A model generated the notes under the pieces. It did no database searches. It had not been told where the DNA came from and was given only the letters and a program-made list of their open reading frames with translations. From an uncultured Bacilli bacterium (GTDB lineage: Bacteria > Bacillota_I > Bacilli_A > RF39 > UBA660): 18,411 bases of DNA. The translations under genes were made by a program, and so were the position numbers. The DNA lies in contig CAKPJX010000021.1 of assembly GCA_934163035.1 (NCBI GenBank), positions 1 to 18,411 on the forward strand. The letters are read 5' to 3'. This document shows, in pieces, positions 1 to 7,640 of the stretch (position 1 is the stretch's first letter; every line of letters starts with the position of its first letter).

Positions 1-523
1 CTATTAAAATTTCCTTTTTCAAAAGACTATTTAAACTACTAAGAGAAATATTTTTAGCATCAGTTCTTAAAACCAACTCTCGATCATTAAATAATTCAAT
101 TATCTTTTGTTGACCCAAAGTAAACTTAAATTTACTCAAATCAACATTCCTAAGTCTATAACAAATATCATACTTTATATTAACACTAGTACCAATCTTA
201 GCCTTTAAAGCTTTAGGAAGCATAACTTGGTAGCAACTAATAAGAGTAGCCAAAGTCATCTTTTGAATTTTTCTGCCAAGATCAAGTAACTCATCATTTA
301 AAATAACATCACTATCAACTATATCAATTATCTCTCTAAGTTTAACATTACTATCACTAGAGTCTTTTACATCAACAACAAATCCTTCTAAAACTTGCCT
401 AGAAAAAGGCACTTTTACTTTAATCCCTTTTTTTATTTTATCTGTAAAACATATAGGAACATCATAATCAAAGACTCTATCAATATTTTTATTAGATAAT
501 TCAACTAATACACCAACTACCAT
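1..523 (-). CDS. priA: Primosomal protein N' (PriA helicase), N-terminal part, cut by window edge
   Basis: PriA is the superfamily 2 helicase that reloads the replisome at stalled forks. Only the first 174 codons are present; the frame stays open to position 1. The translation starts MVVGVLVELSNKNIDRVFDY and continues with a K-V-P-F-S-R-Q-V-L-E-G-F-V-V stretch around residues 36-49. This matches the PriA N-terminal 3'-DNA-end-binding domain, where the family has a D-R-x-F-D-Y motif followed by a V-x-V-P-F-G-x-R-x-x-x-G-F-V motif. The helicase core would lie outside the window. The ATG at 521-523 follows a GGGAGG ribosome binding site by about 7 nt. The gene is separated from the upstream sortase by a terminator and has its own promoter candidate. 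The call rests on recognition of the N-terminal motifs alone. Confidence 0.85.
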   Translation of the reverse strand, partial: MVVGVLVELSNKNIDRVFDYDVPICFTDKIKKGIKVKVPFSRQVLEGFVVDVKDSSDSNVKLREIIDIVDSDVILNDELLDLGRKIQKMTLATLISCYQVMLPKALKAKIGTSVNIKYDICYRLRNVDLSKFKFTLGQQKIIELFNDRELVLRTDAKNISLSSLNSLLKKEILI

Positions 524-543
524 AAACACCTCCCAATAACTAA

Positions 544-572
544 AGATTAGCATTGAACTATATCAATGTCAA
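544..572 (-). promoter_or_regulatory. Probable sigma-A promoter of priA
   Basis: The -35 TTGACA (567-572) is a perfect match. A 17-nt spacer leads to TAATCT (544-549), a weak -10 helped by an upstream TG (TGCTAATCT). The predicted start lies about 15-20 nt upstream of the priA ATG. The spacer contains the inverted repeat CATTGA-N6-TCAATG (551-568), which could be an operator, though no known operator is recognised. Confidence 0.55.
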
Positions 573-596
573 GAACCGTAAAAAAGAAAAGGTAAA

Positions 597-624
597 CAAA
601 AAAGAGCTAAGATATTTCTTGCTC
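597..624 (-). terminator. Intrinsic terminator after the sortase gene
   Basis: On the minus strand GAGCAAGA and TCTT-A-GCTC form an 8-bp stem with one bulged A and an AATA loop, followed by six T. It overlaps the last codons and stop of the sortase gene and closes the uppS-to-sortase cluster. Confidence 0.65.
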
Positions 625-1635
625 ATTAATAAGTTTAGCATGAACTACTCTTCTTTTAGTACTACCATCAGTACACGTAGATAAAGTAATTATTCTATCA
701 TCCTTTGTAACAGTAGTATCTAATTTAACTGTACTTCTAGATTTTATAGTATTAACAAATTCTTCCCTTAAAGCCTCATCATATATATCTGTTTGTAAAT
801 AATAGACTTCCGGGTCAGAAACATAAACAGAAAATATTAAGTATGTATACTTTTTATTCTCAGTTAAAATAACTATTTCATGATTAGACTTATTTAACCA
901 TTTCATAGTAAATAAATTTTCCAAAGTACCAAAAGCTGTTTTATTAAGTAAATTATGTCCATAAATAACAGTATTATCATCACTCATATCAGAACTATTT
1001 CTAAAATCCATAAAGATCCAACCATTTAAAGAATACTTATCATTAATATAATGATCTAGATAATAACTATTATTATCAGTCTGAACAACAGGATAATTAA
1101 TACTAGTACCATCAACACTGATCCATGCTACAACATTTGAACTAACTTCCTTTAATTTAGAAAAATTAACATCAGAAAGCTTTGTACTTGAATAACTTCT
1201 ATAAAGATTATTATCAACCTTTGGATTATCATTAACAGTCTCATTAGAATTTGCTGCATTATCATCTGAAGAAACATCCGAGTCATCCTTCTTTGATACA
1301 ATTGGATTATCATCTAATTTAACATTATCGCTACTCTTCGAATAATAAATATTAAAAAAGGCATAAATAAACACTACATATAAAATAAGCAACAACAAAA
1401 TTTCAGGCTGTTTTTGTCTTTTCCTAAAATGTTTAACAAATTTAGTCCATTTCTTTGGATTTTTACTATGTTTCCTAATAAACATAAAAAGTTTAAGAGG
1501 AAGACTAAAAAAGGCTTTAGATAACATCATACAAAACTGAAAAAATAAATTCAAAAAGAATTTATATATTCCAAATAAAAATCTATATATCTTATTTAAA
1601 AGTGAAGTTTTCTTTTTTTTACGATTACTAGCCAT
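607..1635 (-). CDS. srtB: Class B sortase with long basic N-terminal region
   Basis: Sortases are membrane-anchored cysteine transpeptidases that attach surface proteins to the cell wall. The 342-residue protein has the class B layout: T-V-I-Y-G-H-N with catalytic His227, T-L-S-T-C-T with Cys321, and Arg328 or Arg329 (K-R-R-V-V-H). V-V-A-W-I-S-V-D-G-T near 168-177 and the Asn/Tyr-rich region after it also fit. A membrane helix lies at about 79-97, and residues 100-150 are an acidic Ser/Asn-rich linker. Unusually, about 75 basic and hydrophobic residues precede the helix, including a hydrophobic stretch at 16-54. The ATG follows GGAG by 9 nt, and that site overlaps the stop of the 78-residue gene 12 nt upstream, suggesting coupled translation. 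No sorting-signal substrate is visible in the window, so its target is unknown. Confidence 0.88.
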   Translation of the reverse strand: MASNRKKKKTSLLNKIYRFLFGIYKFFLNLFFQFCMMLSKAFFSLPLKLFMFIRKHSKNPKKWTKFVKHFRKRQKQPEILLLLILYVVFIYAFFNIYYSKSSDNVKLDDNPIVSKKDDSDVSSDDNAANSNETVNDNPKVDNNLYRSYSSTKLSDVNFSKLKEVSSNVVAWISVDGTSINYPVVQTDNNSYYLDHYINDKYSLNGWIFMDFRNSSDMSDDNTVIYGHNLLNKTAFGTLENLFTMKWLNKSNHEIVILTENKKYTYLIFSVYVSDPEVYYLQTDIYDEALREEFVNTIKSRSTVKLDTTVTKDDRIITLSTCTDGSTKRRVVHAKLINEQEIS

Positions 1636-1647
1636 TAAAATAAGCTC

Positions 1648-1884
1648 CTAGATTATCTCATCATCAAATAATTCATCAGTCTTTGTATCAACTGACTTAT
1701 CAGTATTTTCTAAATTATCTATTGCCTTATTCATATCATTTGAATCATCAAATAAATCCTTAGGATCATCATACAAAACATCATTACTACTTTTTCCTGT
1801 TTTATTGTCTTTAAGTATTAGAATAACTCCTGTAACAAATGATCCAACAACAATAACTGCAAGTATTATATACACTACTATCAT
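1648..1884 (-). CDS. Small membrane protein with acidic cytoplasmic or external tail
   Basis: This 78-residue protein is not recognised. Residues 3-24 form one hydrophobic helix (VVYIILAVIVVGSFVTGVIL). The rest is a hydrophilic tail very rich in Asp and Asn, with D-D-P-K-D-L-F-D-D and D-E-L-F-D-D-E near the end. The near-repeated L-F-D-D element may be a binding motif. The ATG follows GAGGGA. The gene lies between rseP (35 nt upstream) and the sortase (12 nt downstream), so it is probably cotranscribed with both. A TATAAT sits in the gap before it, but no convincing -35 was found. A role tied to the envelope cluster is only an inference from position. Confidence 0.65.
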   Translation of the reverse strand: MIVVYIILAVIVVGSFVTGVILILKDNKTGKSSNDVLYDDPKDLFDDSNDMNKAIDNLENTDKSVDTKTDELFDDEII

Positions 1885-1919
1885 AAAAATCCCTCTATTC
1901 TTTCTTATATTATAACCAA

Positions 1920-2969
1920 TTAGAATAATTTTATAATATCATTAATAGTAATAAACAACATTAGAAGCATCAAAACAATAAGTCCAGCCGCATGAATCTT
2001 ACTCTCAAGTTCAGGGCTAACAGGAGAACCTTTAATTTTTTCAATTATAATAAATAAGATGTGTCCTCCATCAAAAGCAGGTAATGGAAGTAAATTAATA
2101 AATCCTACATTTATACTTAAAAATGCTACTAAATATAATATACTACTAAGCCCAGATTTACTCTGTTCTCCAACAATTGAATATATACCAACAGGTCCAG
2201 AAAGTTGTGTTAACTTAACCCCACCAGTAAATAAACATTTAACTGTAACAGCCATTTGTTTAAATATTGATGCTGTCTTTTTATAAGTATATTTAATTGC
2301 ATTAACAAACCCTTTAGTTTTCTTCTGACTAATGACCATACCATAACGATAACTGACCTCTTCACCAGATTTAACTTCTTTTGGTTTTACTTTAAAAGTC
2401 TTCTTACTACCATCTCTATCAACTGTAATAGTATTTTTAACTTTAGGACTACTTATAGCTAAGTACAAAGAAATATCATCACTAATACTTATATGATGTC
2501 CATTTATTGAAACAATCTTATCATTTTTTCTAATTCCAGCTGCATAAGCAGGATACTTACTATCAACAGATGAAATAATAGGCTCCATTGTTGTTCCACC
2601 CCAAATAAGGGCTACCAAAAATAGTATTAATATAGCTGAAATAAAGTTATTACCAGCTCCGAAGAACATAATTAGAAATCTCTGAAAAGCTGTCTTATCT
2701 TGCAATCTTCTATTTTTTGGTACTTTTTTAATATCATCATCATCAAGATTTTCTCCGGCTAACTGACAAAAACCACCTATTGGAATTGCTCTTATAGAAT
2801 ATTCAGTCTCACGCCCCTTTTTACTAAATAACTTAGGCCCCATACCTAAAGCAAATTCATAAACATAAACACCATTTATTTTAGCAAATATAAAGTGTCC
2901 AAACTCATGAACAAAAACTATAAAACCTAAAATGAAAATAAATATGATAAGATTTAATATAATAGACAA
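1920..2969 (-). CDS. rseP: Site-2 intramembrane zinc metalloprotease RseP/RasP
   Basis: This membrane-embedded metalloprotease cleaves anti-sigma factors, signal-peptide remnants and other transmembrane substrates. The 349-residue protein carries the zinc-binding H-E-F-G-H motif at 21-25 in the first helix, a PDZ-like domain at about 130-200, and the second active-site motif N-L-L-P-L-P-A-F-D-G-G at 292-302 with the metal-ligand Asp300. Length and order fit the Bacillus RasP family. The start is TTG at 2967-2969, placed 7 nt after GGAGG; no ATG lies nearby. It follows cdsA by 12 nt. In Bacillus subtilis dxr sits between cdsA and rasP, but it is absent here. Confidence 0.95.
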   Translation of the reverse strand: MSIILNLIIFIFILGFIVFVHEFGHFIFAKINGVYVYEFALGMGPKLFSKKGRETEYSIRAIPIGGFCQLAGENLDDDDIKKVPKNRRLQDKTAFQRFLIMFFGAGNNFISAILILFLVALIWGGTTMEPIISSVDSKYPAYAAGIRKNDKIVSINGHHISISDDISLYLAISSPKVKNTITVDRDGSKKTFKVKPKEVKSGEEVSYRYGMVISQKKTKGFVNAIKYTYKKTASIFKQMAVTVKCLFTGGVKLTQLSGPVGIYSIVGEQSKSGLSSILYLVAFLSINVGFINLLPLPAFDGGHILFIIIEKIKGSPVSPELESKIHAAGLIVLMLLMLFITINDIIKLF

Positions 2970-2981
2970 GTAAATCCCTCC

Positions 2982-3782
2982 TTAAATAAGTCCAAGTACT
3001 AATATAAAAGCTAAAGTTACAAATATAATACTATCACATCTATCAAGTATACCACCATGTCCAGGAATTAAATCAGAAAAGTCTTTTCTATCGTAATATC
3101 TTTTAATTGCAGAAAAAACTAAATCACCAACTTGACCAACAAAGCTTAAGAACAAAGTAACAAATATAACTAAAACTAAGGAAACACTGTGACTAATAAC
3201 TGTTATATAAAACATCGTCCCAACAAATGTCGCAACCAAGGAACCACCAATTGCTCCTTCAACAGTCTTTTTAGGAGAAATAAGTGGAGCAAGCTTATTC
3301 TTACCAATAAGCATTCCAGTAAATAAAGCAAATGTATCGGTCATAGTAGTTATCAATAATAAATATATGATATAGTCAATATCAAAATTACGAGTAATAA
3401 TTAATAGATTAAAACTAAGACCAATAAATAACACCGATCCCATTATAAATAAGGCGTCATTTAAATTATATTTTTTATTATCATTAATAAATACTATTGG
3501 AGCTAAAAAAGCAAAAATAATTAACGCCATTACTTTATAATTAACATCATATAAAAATTCAATAGAATCAAAATTATTTAATGCAAAGAAAATTACAAAT
3601 AAATATCCAAGTACTTTAATAAATGTTGGAAATTTTTTCTTACTCTCTCTAATATGAATAAGTTCATAAAAACCAAGCATTGCAAGTAAAGTACATAGAC
3701 CTGCAAACCATTTTCCACCAATAAATAATATTGGAACAAATACTAAAAGCATGATAATAGCACTTAAAACCCTTTTTTTCAT
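2982..3782 (-). CDS. cdsA: Phosphatidate cytidylyltransferase (CDP-diglyceride synthase)
   Basis: CdsA makes CDP-diacylglycerol from phosphatidic acid and CTP, the precursor of all phospholipids, including those made by the PssA/Psd pair in this window. The 266-residue protein is almost entirely transmembrane helices. It has the S-P-K-K-T-V-E-G-A-I-G-G motif and the C-terminal signature G-D-L-V-F-S-A-I-K-R followed by I-P-G-H-G-G-I-L-D-R-C-D-S, the CDP-alcohol-binding hallmark of the family. Its ATG overlaps the uppS stop (ATGA), and its GGAGG site lies within the last uppS codons (F-G-G-N-L), so translation is coupled. Confidence 0.95.
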   Translation of the reverse strand: MKKRVLSAIIMLLVFVPILFIGGKWFAGLCTLLAMLGFYELIHIRESKKKFPTFIKVLGYLFVIFFALNNFDSIEFLYDVNYKVMALIIFAFLAPIVFINDNKKYNLNDALFIMGSVLFIGLSFNLLIITRNFDIDYIIYLLLITTMTDTFALFTGMLIGKNKLAPLISPKKTVEGAIGGSLVATFVGTMFYITVISHSVSLVLVIFVTLFLSFVGQVGDLVFSAIKRYYDRKDFSDLIPGHGGILDRCDSIIFVTLAFILVLGLI

Positions 3783-4486
3783 AAATTTCCTCCAAATCTA
3801 CGATTTCTATGATTAAAACTTAATATAGCTTCATCAAACTTATCAACGTCAAAATCAGGAAAATAAACATTAGAAAAATAAAATTCTGCATAACTAGCCT
3901 GATATAACATAAAGTTACTAAGTCTCATTTCACCACTTGTTCTAATAACAAGATCTAATAAAGGTAAATCTTGATATAAATTTTTTTGAACAAGAGTCTC
4001 AGTAATATCATCAAGAGTAATTTCATTATTTTTGTATAATTGACAAACTTTCTTTGTCATATCAACTATCTCACTATGTCCACCATAATTAAGACATACA
4101 TTCAAAACAAGACCCGTATTGTTCTTAGTATTTTCTGTTATTTCTTGCATTGCCTCCCATACCTTATCAGGTAATGGTTCTCTTTTACCAGAAAAAATTA
4201 TTTTTATATCATCTACATTCTTAAATTCCTTCTTAAAACCAGTAATGAATAAATCCATTAAAAAATCCACTTCTTCTTTAGCTCTTTTAAAGTTCTCTGT
4301 TGAAAAAGCATAAATAGAAAGATATTTAAGACCCACCTTATTAGCATGAATACATAACTTCTTTAAGTTTTTAGCACCAGCTTGATGACCCTTAACACTT
4401 TTTAATCCCCTGGAGGTAGCCCATCTTCTATTGCCATCCATAATAATCCCCACATGTTGTGGCATAATCAACTGTTCATTTTTCAT
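3779..4486 (-). CDS. uppS: Undecaprenyl diphosphate synthase (isoprenyl transferase)
   Basis: This cis-prenyltransferase makes the C55 lipid carrier for peptidoglycan and other wall polymers. The 235-residue protein has H-V-G-I-I-M-D-G-N-R-R-W-A at 11-23 with catalytic Asp17, the Y-A-F-S-T-E-N-F-x-R motif, L-N-Y-G-G and the C-terminal I-R-T-S-G-E-x-R-L-S-N-F-x-L-x-Q signature. Most homologues have G-N-G-R-W; here the Gly is Arg (G-N-R-R-W), a known variant. The ATG follows AGAGGT by about 8 nt. It begins just after the khpA terminator and overlaps cdsA by 4 nt. Confidence 0.95.
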   Translation of the reverse strand: MKNEQLIMPQHVGIIMDGNRRWATSRGLKSVKGHQAGAKNLKKLCIHANKVGLKYLSIYAFSTENFKRAKEEVDFLMDLFITGFKKEFKNVDDIKIIFSGKREPLPDKVWEAMQEITENTKNNTGLVLNVCLNYGGHSEIVDMTKKVCQLYKNNEITLDDITETLVQKNLYQDLPLLDLVIRTSGEMRLSNFMLYQASYAEFYFSNVYFPDFDVDKFDEAILSFNHRNRRFGGNL

Positions 4487-4504
4487 ATTCTATACCTCTA
4501 ATTC

Positions 4505-4510
4505 ATTATA
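4505..4510 (-). promoter_or_regulatory. Possible -10 element for uppS
   Basis: A perfect TATAAT lies 18 nt upstream of the uppS ATG, just after the khpA terminator. No good -35 is seen at 16-18 nt upstream, where only T-rich sequence from the terminator is present. The predicted leader would be very short. uppS may instead depend on readthrough from rpsP-khpA. Confidence 0.3.
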
Positions 4511-4516
4511 TAACAA

Positions 4517-4550
4517 AGAAAATAAAAAAGAAAGTCCAAAACGACTTTCT
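4517..4550 (-). terminator. Intrinsic terminator of rpsP-khpA
   Basis: A perfect 8-bp stem, AGAAAGTC/GACTTTCT, with a 6-nt loop (4529-4550) is followed on the minus strand by a long T-rich run. The khpA stop codon lies at its first bases. Confidence 0.85.
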
Positions 4551-4797
4551 AAAATTTATCAATGTCTATTTTTACATACTTATTGTCACTCAAACTACTA
4601 CTAGCTTGAACTAAAGTTCTAAGAGCATTGGCACACTTACCGTTTTTTCCTATTACTCTTCCCATATCTTCTGATGCAACAATGACTTGAATAAGTATTA
4701 CATTATCTTCATCAGTAGGAAATTCTTTTACACTAACTGCTTCAGTATTAACAACTAAAGATTTTACAATCTCCTCAGTTAACTTAACTAAATCCAT
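4549..4797 (-). CDS. khpA: KH-domain RNA-binding protein KhpA (YlqC family)
   Basis: KhpA is a small KH-domain RNA-binding protein that pairs with KhpB/Jag and influences cell size and elongation in Gram-positive bacteria. The 82-residue protein contains the KH motif G-R-V-I-G-K-N-G-K at 46-54 with the GxxG loop at 50-53, followed by A-N-A-L-R-T-L-V, matching the family closely. It lies one base after rpsP, the conserved Bacillota arrangement. The usual neighbours rimM and trmD are missing; a terminator overlaps the stop instead. Confidence 0.92.
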   Translation of the reverse strand: MDLVKLTEEIVKSLVVNTEAVSVKEFPTDEDNVILIQVIVASEDMGRVIGKNGKCANALRTLVQASSSLSDNKYVKIDIDKF

Positions 4798-4798
4798 A

Positions 4799-5074
4799 TT
4801 ACTTATCCTTTTCTACTTTTTTTGAAGCATACTTAGCCATAATACCTTGTTTACTAAATAAACTTCTAACAGTATCAGTTGGGATTGCTCCATTATTTAA
4901 CCATTTCATAGCTAATTCTTCGTTTATTTTAACGCTTCCTTCACCTACTGGAGCATATGTTCCAATAAGTTCAAGATATTGTCCATCTCTAGGACGTCTA
5001 GAATCAGTAGCAACTATTCTATAAGTAGGTCTTTTTTTAGCACCCATTCTTGTTAATCTAATTTTTACTGCCAT
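4799..5074 (-). CDS. rpsP: 30S ribosomal protein S16
   Basis: S16 binds the 5' domain of 16S rRNA in the small ribosomal subunit. The 91-residue sequence MAVKIRLTRMGAKKRPTYRI is diagnostic, and the D-S-R-x-P-R-D-G-x-x-x-E-x-I-G-x-Y segment follows. The frame is open nine codons further upstream, but those codons include the ribosome binding site. The ATG at 5072-5074 follows AAGGAGG and agrees with the family's universal start. It is driven by a consensus promoter 33-61 nt upstream and forms a two-gene unit with khpA. Confidence 0.97.
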   Translation of the reverse strand: MAVKIRLTRMGAKKRPTYRIVATDSRRPRDGQYLELIGTYAPVGEGSVKINEELAMKWLNNGAIPTDTVRSLFSKQGIMAKYASKKVEKDK

Positions 5075-5106
5075 AATTTTTTCCTCCTTTTCACAACACA
5101 TATCAA

Positions 5107-5135
5107 ATTATAATATAATTAAAATCGCATGTCAA
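5107..5135 (-). promoter_or_regulatory. Perfect sigma-A promoter of rpsP
   Basis: TTGACA (5130-5135), exactly 17 nt, then TATAAT (5107-5112): both hexamers match the sigma-70/sigma-A consensus fully. The predicted leader is about 25 nt and contains AAGGAGG. Confidence 0.93.
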
Positions 5136-5246
5136 CCCTTTTTTGATAACACAAAATATAATAAAAAAGCATGAATACACTGACAAAAACTTGACAGAAA
5201 TAGTCACACTCACTAACCTAAATATTTAATTCTTATAAAAATTTAC

Positions 5247-5792
5247 TTATTGTATACTATTATCATTTATAAATTCTTCCTTAACTTCATTATCTATATT
5301 GTTGATTTCTTCATTTACTTTTGTCTCATCTACAATTTCTTCCCAAGGCTCTTCTTCATTATCTGCTTCTATTTTAACTTTTATATCTCCAACTAGTTCA
5401 ATACCTAACTCTTTTTCTATAGTATAATTAATTTTATTACCATCTATATCAACTTTTACACAACTAGGTTGCTTTAGGCTTCTAACAATAATCTCCTCAC
5501 CAGTTGTCTCATCATCCCTAGCCCTCATTTTAACAACCTCACTATAGCTATTAGTTTTACGAATAACCTCAGTCTTAGTATCATTATCATAAGAATACCA
5601 AATATTAACATCATAACTTCCATCTATTCTAATTTGATCATTATATTTTACACCGTTAAAATTATGATTTATTACCCAACAGCCTAATACTGTTGTAGGC
5701 TTATTTTCAACACTAACACTGTCATCAGTTGTAAAAAGTTTTTTACCTTTAGCAATGACCGCCTTAGTTACAATCTCTCTATAATTAGCCAT
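5247..5792 (-). CDS. cotE: Spore coat morphogenetic protein CotE
   Basis: CotE directs assembly of the outer spore coat in the mother cell. The 181-residue product has the same length as Bacillus subtilis CotE and is similar throughout. It begins M-A-N-Y-R-E-I-V-T-K-A-V-I-A-K-G-K-K, then has K-P-T-T-V-L-G-C-W-V-I-N-H, Y-D-V-N-I-W-Y-S-Y-D-N-D-T-K-T-E-V and L-K-Q-P-S-C-V-K-V. The tail is very acidic, as in CotE. The ATG at 5790-5792 follows GAGGAGG. A TTG five codons upstream is rejected because it overlaps that site. It follows miaB and ymcA, the order known from Bacillus, but a terminator separates it from them, so it likely has its own promoter. No clear terminator was seen in the 110 nt downstream. 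Confidence 0.93.
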   Translation of the reverse strand: MANYREIVTKAVIAKGKKLFTTDDSVSVENKPTTVLGCWVINHNFNGVKYNDQIRIDGSYDVNIWYSYDNDTKTEVIRKTNSYSEVVKMRARDDETTGEEIIVRSLKQPSCVKVDIDGNKINYTIEKELGIELVGDIKVKIEADNEEEPWEEIVDETKVNEEINNIDNEVKEEFINDNSIQ

Positions 5793-5852
5793 AAGTACCC
5801 TCCTCAATTTAATTTATGCAAAATATATAAAATATTGCCAAAAACATATATT

Positions 5853-5896
5853 TTTTTCCAAACAAAAATTACATTCCAAACTAGAATGTAATTTTT
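5853..5896 (-). terminator. Strong intrinsic terminator between ymcA and cotE
   Basis: A perfect 13-bp stem (AAAAATTACATTC, 5864-5876, with its complement at 5884-5896) encloses a 7-nt loop and is followed on the minus strand by T-rich sequence. The stem is A/T-ended on both sides, so it may also work on the plus strand. It ends the miaB-ymcA transcript. Confidence 0.85.
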
Positions 5897-6209
5897 ATTT
5901 ATTTAAAACTTGGTAAAAATAATTATTAAGTTCGTCTTTAACATAATTAATCATTTCATTTACTTTTTCTAAATGCTGCATATATATAACATATATTGGT
6001 ATATTATTTAGTCTATCTTCAAGAGACTTTAACTCAGTAAGTATTTTACTATCATTTTCTATTACATATTTTTTCTGTAATTTTTTTATTTGTTCAACTA
6101 ATTCACAAACATCTTGATTATTACTCATTTTCTTTTTTAATTCAATACAACTTTTATAATCACTACTACTAGTAATAACCTCTACTACCTCATCTATCGC
6201 CTTATTCAA
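5895..6209 (-). CDS. ymcA: YmcA/YlbF-family protein (RicA-like)
   Basis: The family's Bacillus members RicA (YmcA), RicF (YlbF) and RicT form an iron-sulphur complex that promotes RNase Y-dependent mRNA maturation and is needed for sporulation, competence and biofilm formation. The 104-residue protein is nearly all helical and includes A-I-D-E-V-V-E-V-I at the start, K-x-C-I-E-L-K-K-K-M and a coiled-coil-like centre at about 37-70. The YmcA rather than YlbF assignment comes mainly from its place between miaB and cotE. The start is TTG (6207-6209), 5 nt after GGTGA and overlapping the miaB end by 8 nt; the next ATG would remove the first quarter of the domain. Translation is probably coupled to miaB. 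Confidence 0.8.
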   Translation of the reverse strand: MNKAIDEVVEVITSSSDYKSCIELKKKMSNNQDVCELVEQIKKLQKKYVIENDSKILTELKSLEDRLNNIPIYVIYMQHLEKVNEMINYVKDELNNYFYQVLNK

Positions 6210-7617
6210 CTAATTCACCATCTAAACTCCAGGTCTTAGCCTGAAGAACCTTAACATTAACAATTTCACCTAATTGAACCTCTCTAGAAGCAGAAAAATT
6301 AATTAACTTATTTGTATCAGTATATCCAAAATACATATCTTTCTTTTCTGAATTTCCTTCAACTAATACTGGAACAATCTTACCAACAAGCTTATTATTA
6401 TTTTCTAAAAAGTATTTATTAACAACTTCATTTAATCTCTGAAGTCGTTCTTCCTTTTCTTCTAAAGGTGTATTATCCGCTAACCTACAAGCAGGTGTCC
6501 CATTACGTTTAGAAAATATAAATGTAAATGCATTATCATATTTGCACTCATTAGCAAGGGATAAAGTTTCTAAAAAATCCTCTTCACTCTCTCCAGGAAA
6601 GCCCACAATTATATCAGTAGAGATAGCAACATTAGGTACAGTATTTTTAATCTTATTAAATAAAGTTAGATATTCATCTCTAGTATATCTTCTTCCCATA
6701 AGTCTTAAAACTCTACTAGAACCAGATTGAACAGGTAGATGAACACTAGGCATAATATTATCGTATTTAGCAATAACATCAATCATATTATCTGTAAAAT
6801 CCCAAGGATGAGAAGTCATAAACCTAACACGTGGAATATCTTTCTTAGCTATATCTTCAAGTAAATTAGCTAAATTATAATCATCATATAAATCTTTACC
6901 ATAAGCATTAACATTTTGTCCTAATAAAGTAACCTCTTTATAGCCTTCATCTACTAAAGAATCAATTTCTTTTAAAATATCTTCTTTTTTTCTACTACGT
7001 TCTCCACCCCTAGTATAAGGAACAATACAATAAGTACAGAATTTGTTGCAACCATAAATAATATTAACATAAGCTTTAAATTTATTAGCTCTAACTACCG
7101 GAAGACCCTCAATTAAATCTCCCTCTTCAGAAAAGACTTCTATTTGTTGCTTATTCTCAGTAATTGCCTTATCTATAATATCAGGTAATTGAAATAAATT
7201 ATGAGTACCAAAAACAAAATTAACCCATTTATACTTTTCAAGTATCTCATCAACAACTTTAACCTCTTGAGCCATACAACCACAAAGACCAACTATTAAA
7301 TCTTTATTCTTACTCTTTAAATGTTTAAGTCTTCCTAACATTCCAAAAGCCTTATTATGAGCATTTTCTCTAATAGAACAAGTATTTAATAATACAAGAT
7401 CCGCATTCTCATAAGAATCAACCTTAGAAAACCCAAGAAATTCAAGTAAAGCTGCAATATTCTCACTATCATGCTCATTCATTTGACAACCATATGTCTT
7501 TAAAAAATAAGTTTTTCCACTATATTTATTCTTATAATCATCATTAACTGAAAATTCAATTCTCTTATAATCCTTAAAACTACGCTTTCTAGCATCAGTA
7601 AAATCAGGTAAATGCAT
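6202..7617 (-). CDS. miaB: tRNA-2-methylthio-N6-dimethylallyladenosine synthase MiaB
   Basis: MiaB is a radical-SAM methylthiotransferase that adds a methylthio group to i6A37 of tRNAs. The 471-residue protein has the three domains in order. The N-terminal UPF0004 domain has cluster ligands Cys44 (T-Y-G-C-Q-M-N-E-H-D), Cys80 (L-N-T-C-S-I-R) and Cys114 (L-C-G-C-M-A-Q). The radical-SAM motif is C190-N-K-F-C194-T-Y-C197, and a C-terminal TRAM domain follows. The pre-domain segment with D-A-R-K-R resembles the Bacillus N-terminal extension. The ATG follows GGAAGTGG. A promoter candidate lies 24-52 nt upstream. It heads the miaB-ymcA unit. Confidence 0.96.
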   Translation of the reverse strand: MHLPDFTDARKRSFKDYKRIEFSVNDDYKNKYSGKTYFLKTYGCQMNEHDSENIAALLEFLGFSKVDSYENADLVLLNTCSIRENAHNKAFGMLGRLKHLKSKNKDLIVGLCGCMAQEVKVVDEILEKYKWVNFVFGTHNLFQLPDIIDKAITENKQQIEVFSEEGDLIEGLPVVRANKFKAYVNIIYGCNKFCTYCIVPYTRGGERSRKKEDILKEIDSLVDEGYKEVTLLGQNVNAYGKDLYDDYNLANLLEDIAKKDIPRVRFMTSHPWDFTDNMIDVIAKYDNIMPSVHLPVQSGSSRVLRLMGRRYTRDEYLTLFNKIKNTVPNVAISTDIIVGFPGESEEDFLETLSLANECKYDNAFTFIFSKRNGTPACRLADNTPLEEKEERLQRLNEVVNKYFLENNNKLVGKIVPVLVEGNSEKKDMYFGYTDTNKLINFSASREVQLGEIVNVKVLQAKTWSLDGELVE

Positions 7618-7640
7618 AATACCACTTCCATTCCTAAATA

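Noticed and set aside
1891..1915. Promoter for the 78-residue gene based on a TATAAT
   Set aside because: No acceptable -35 lies at 16-18 nt, and any A/T-rich gap in this DNA produces such a hexamer by chance.
2059..2286. Plus-strand open frame inside rseP
   Set aside because: It is a shadow of the strongly supported rseP gene; the same holds for the plus-strand frames in uppS, miaB and the 17509-18063 gene.
5136..5246. Possible terminator of cotE in this gap
   Set aside because: Only a 4-bp stem (TGAC/GTCA) before a short T-run is visible, which is too weak to call.
5811..5835. Sigma-E-like boxes (AATATT and CATAAATT) upstream of cotE
   Set aside because: The spacing is 12 nt and the predicted start would fall inside the ribosome binding site, so it is not a convincing promoter despite the expected regulation.
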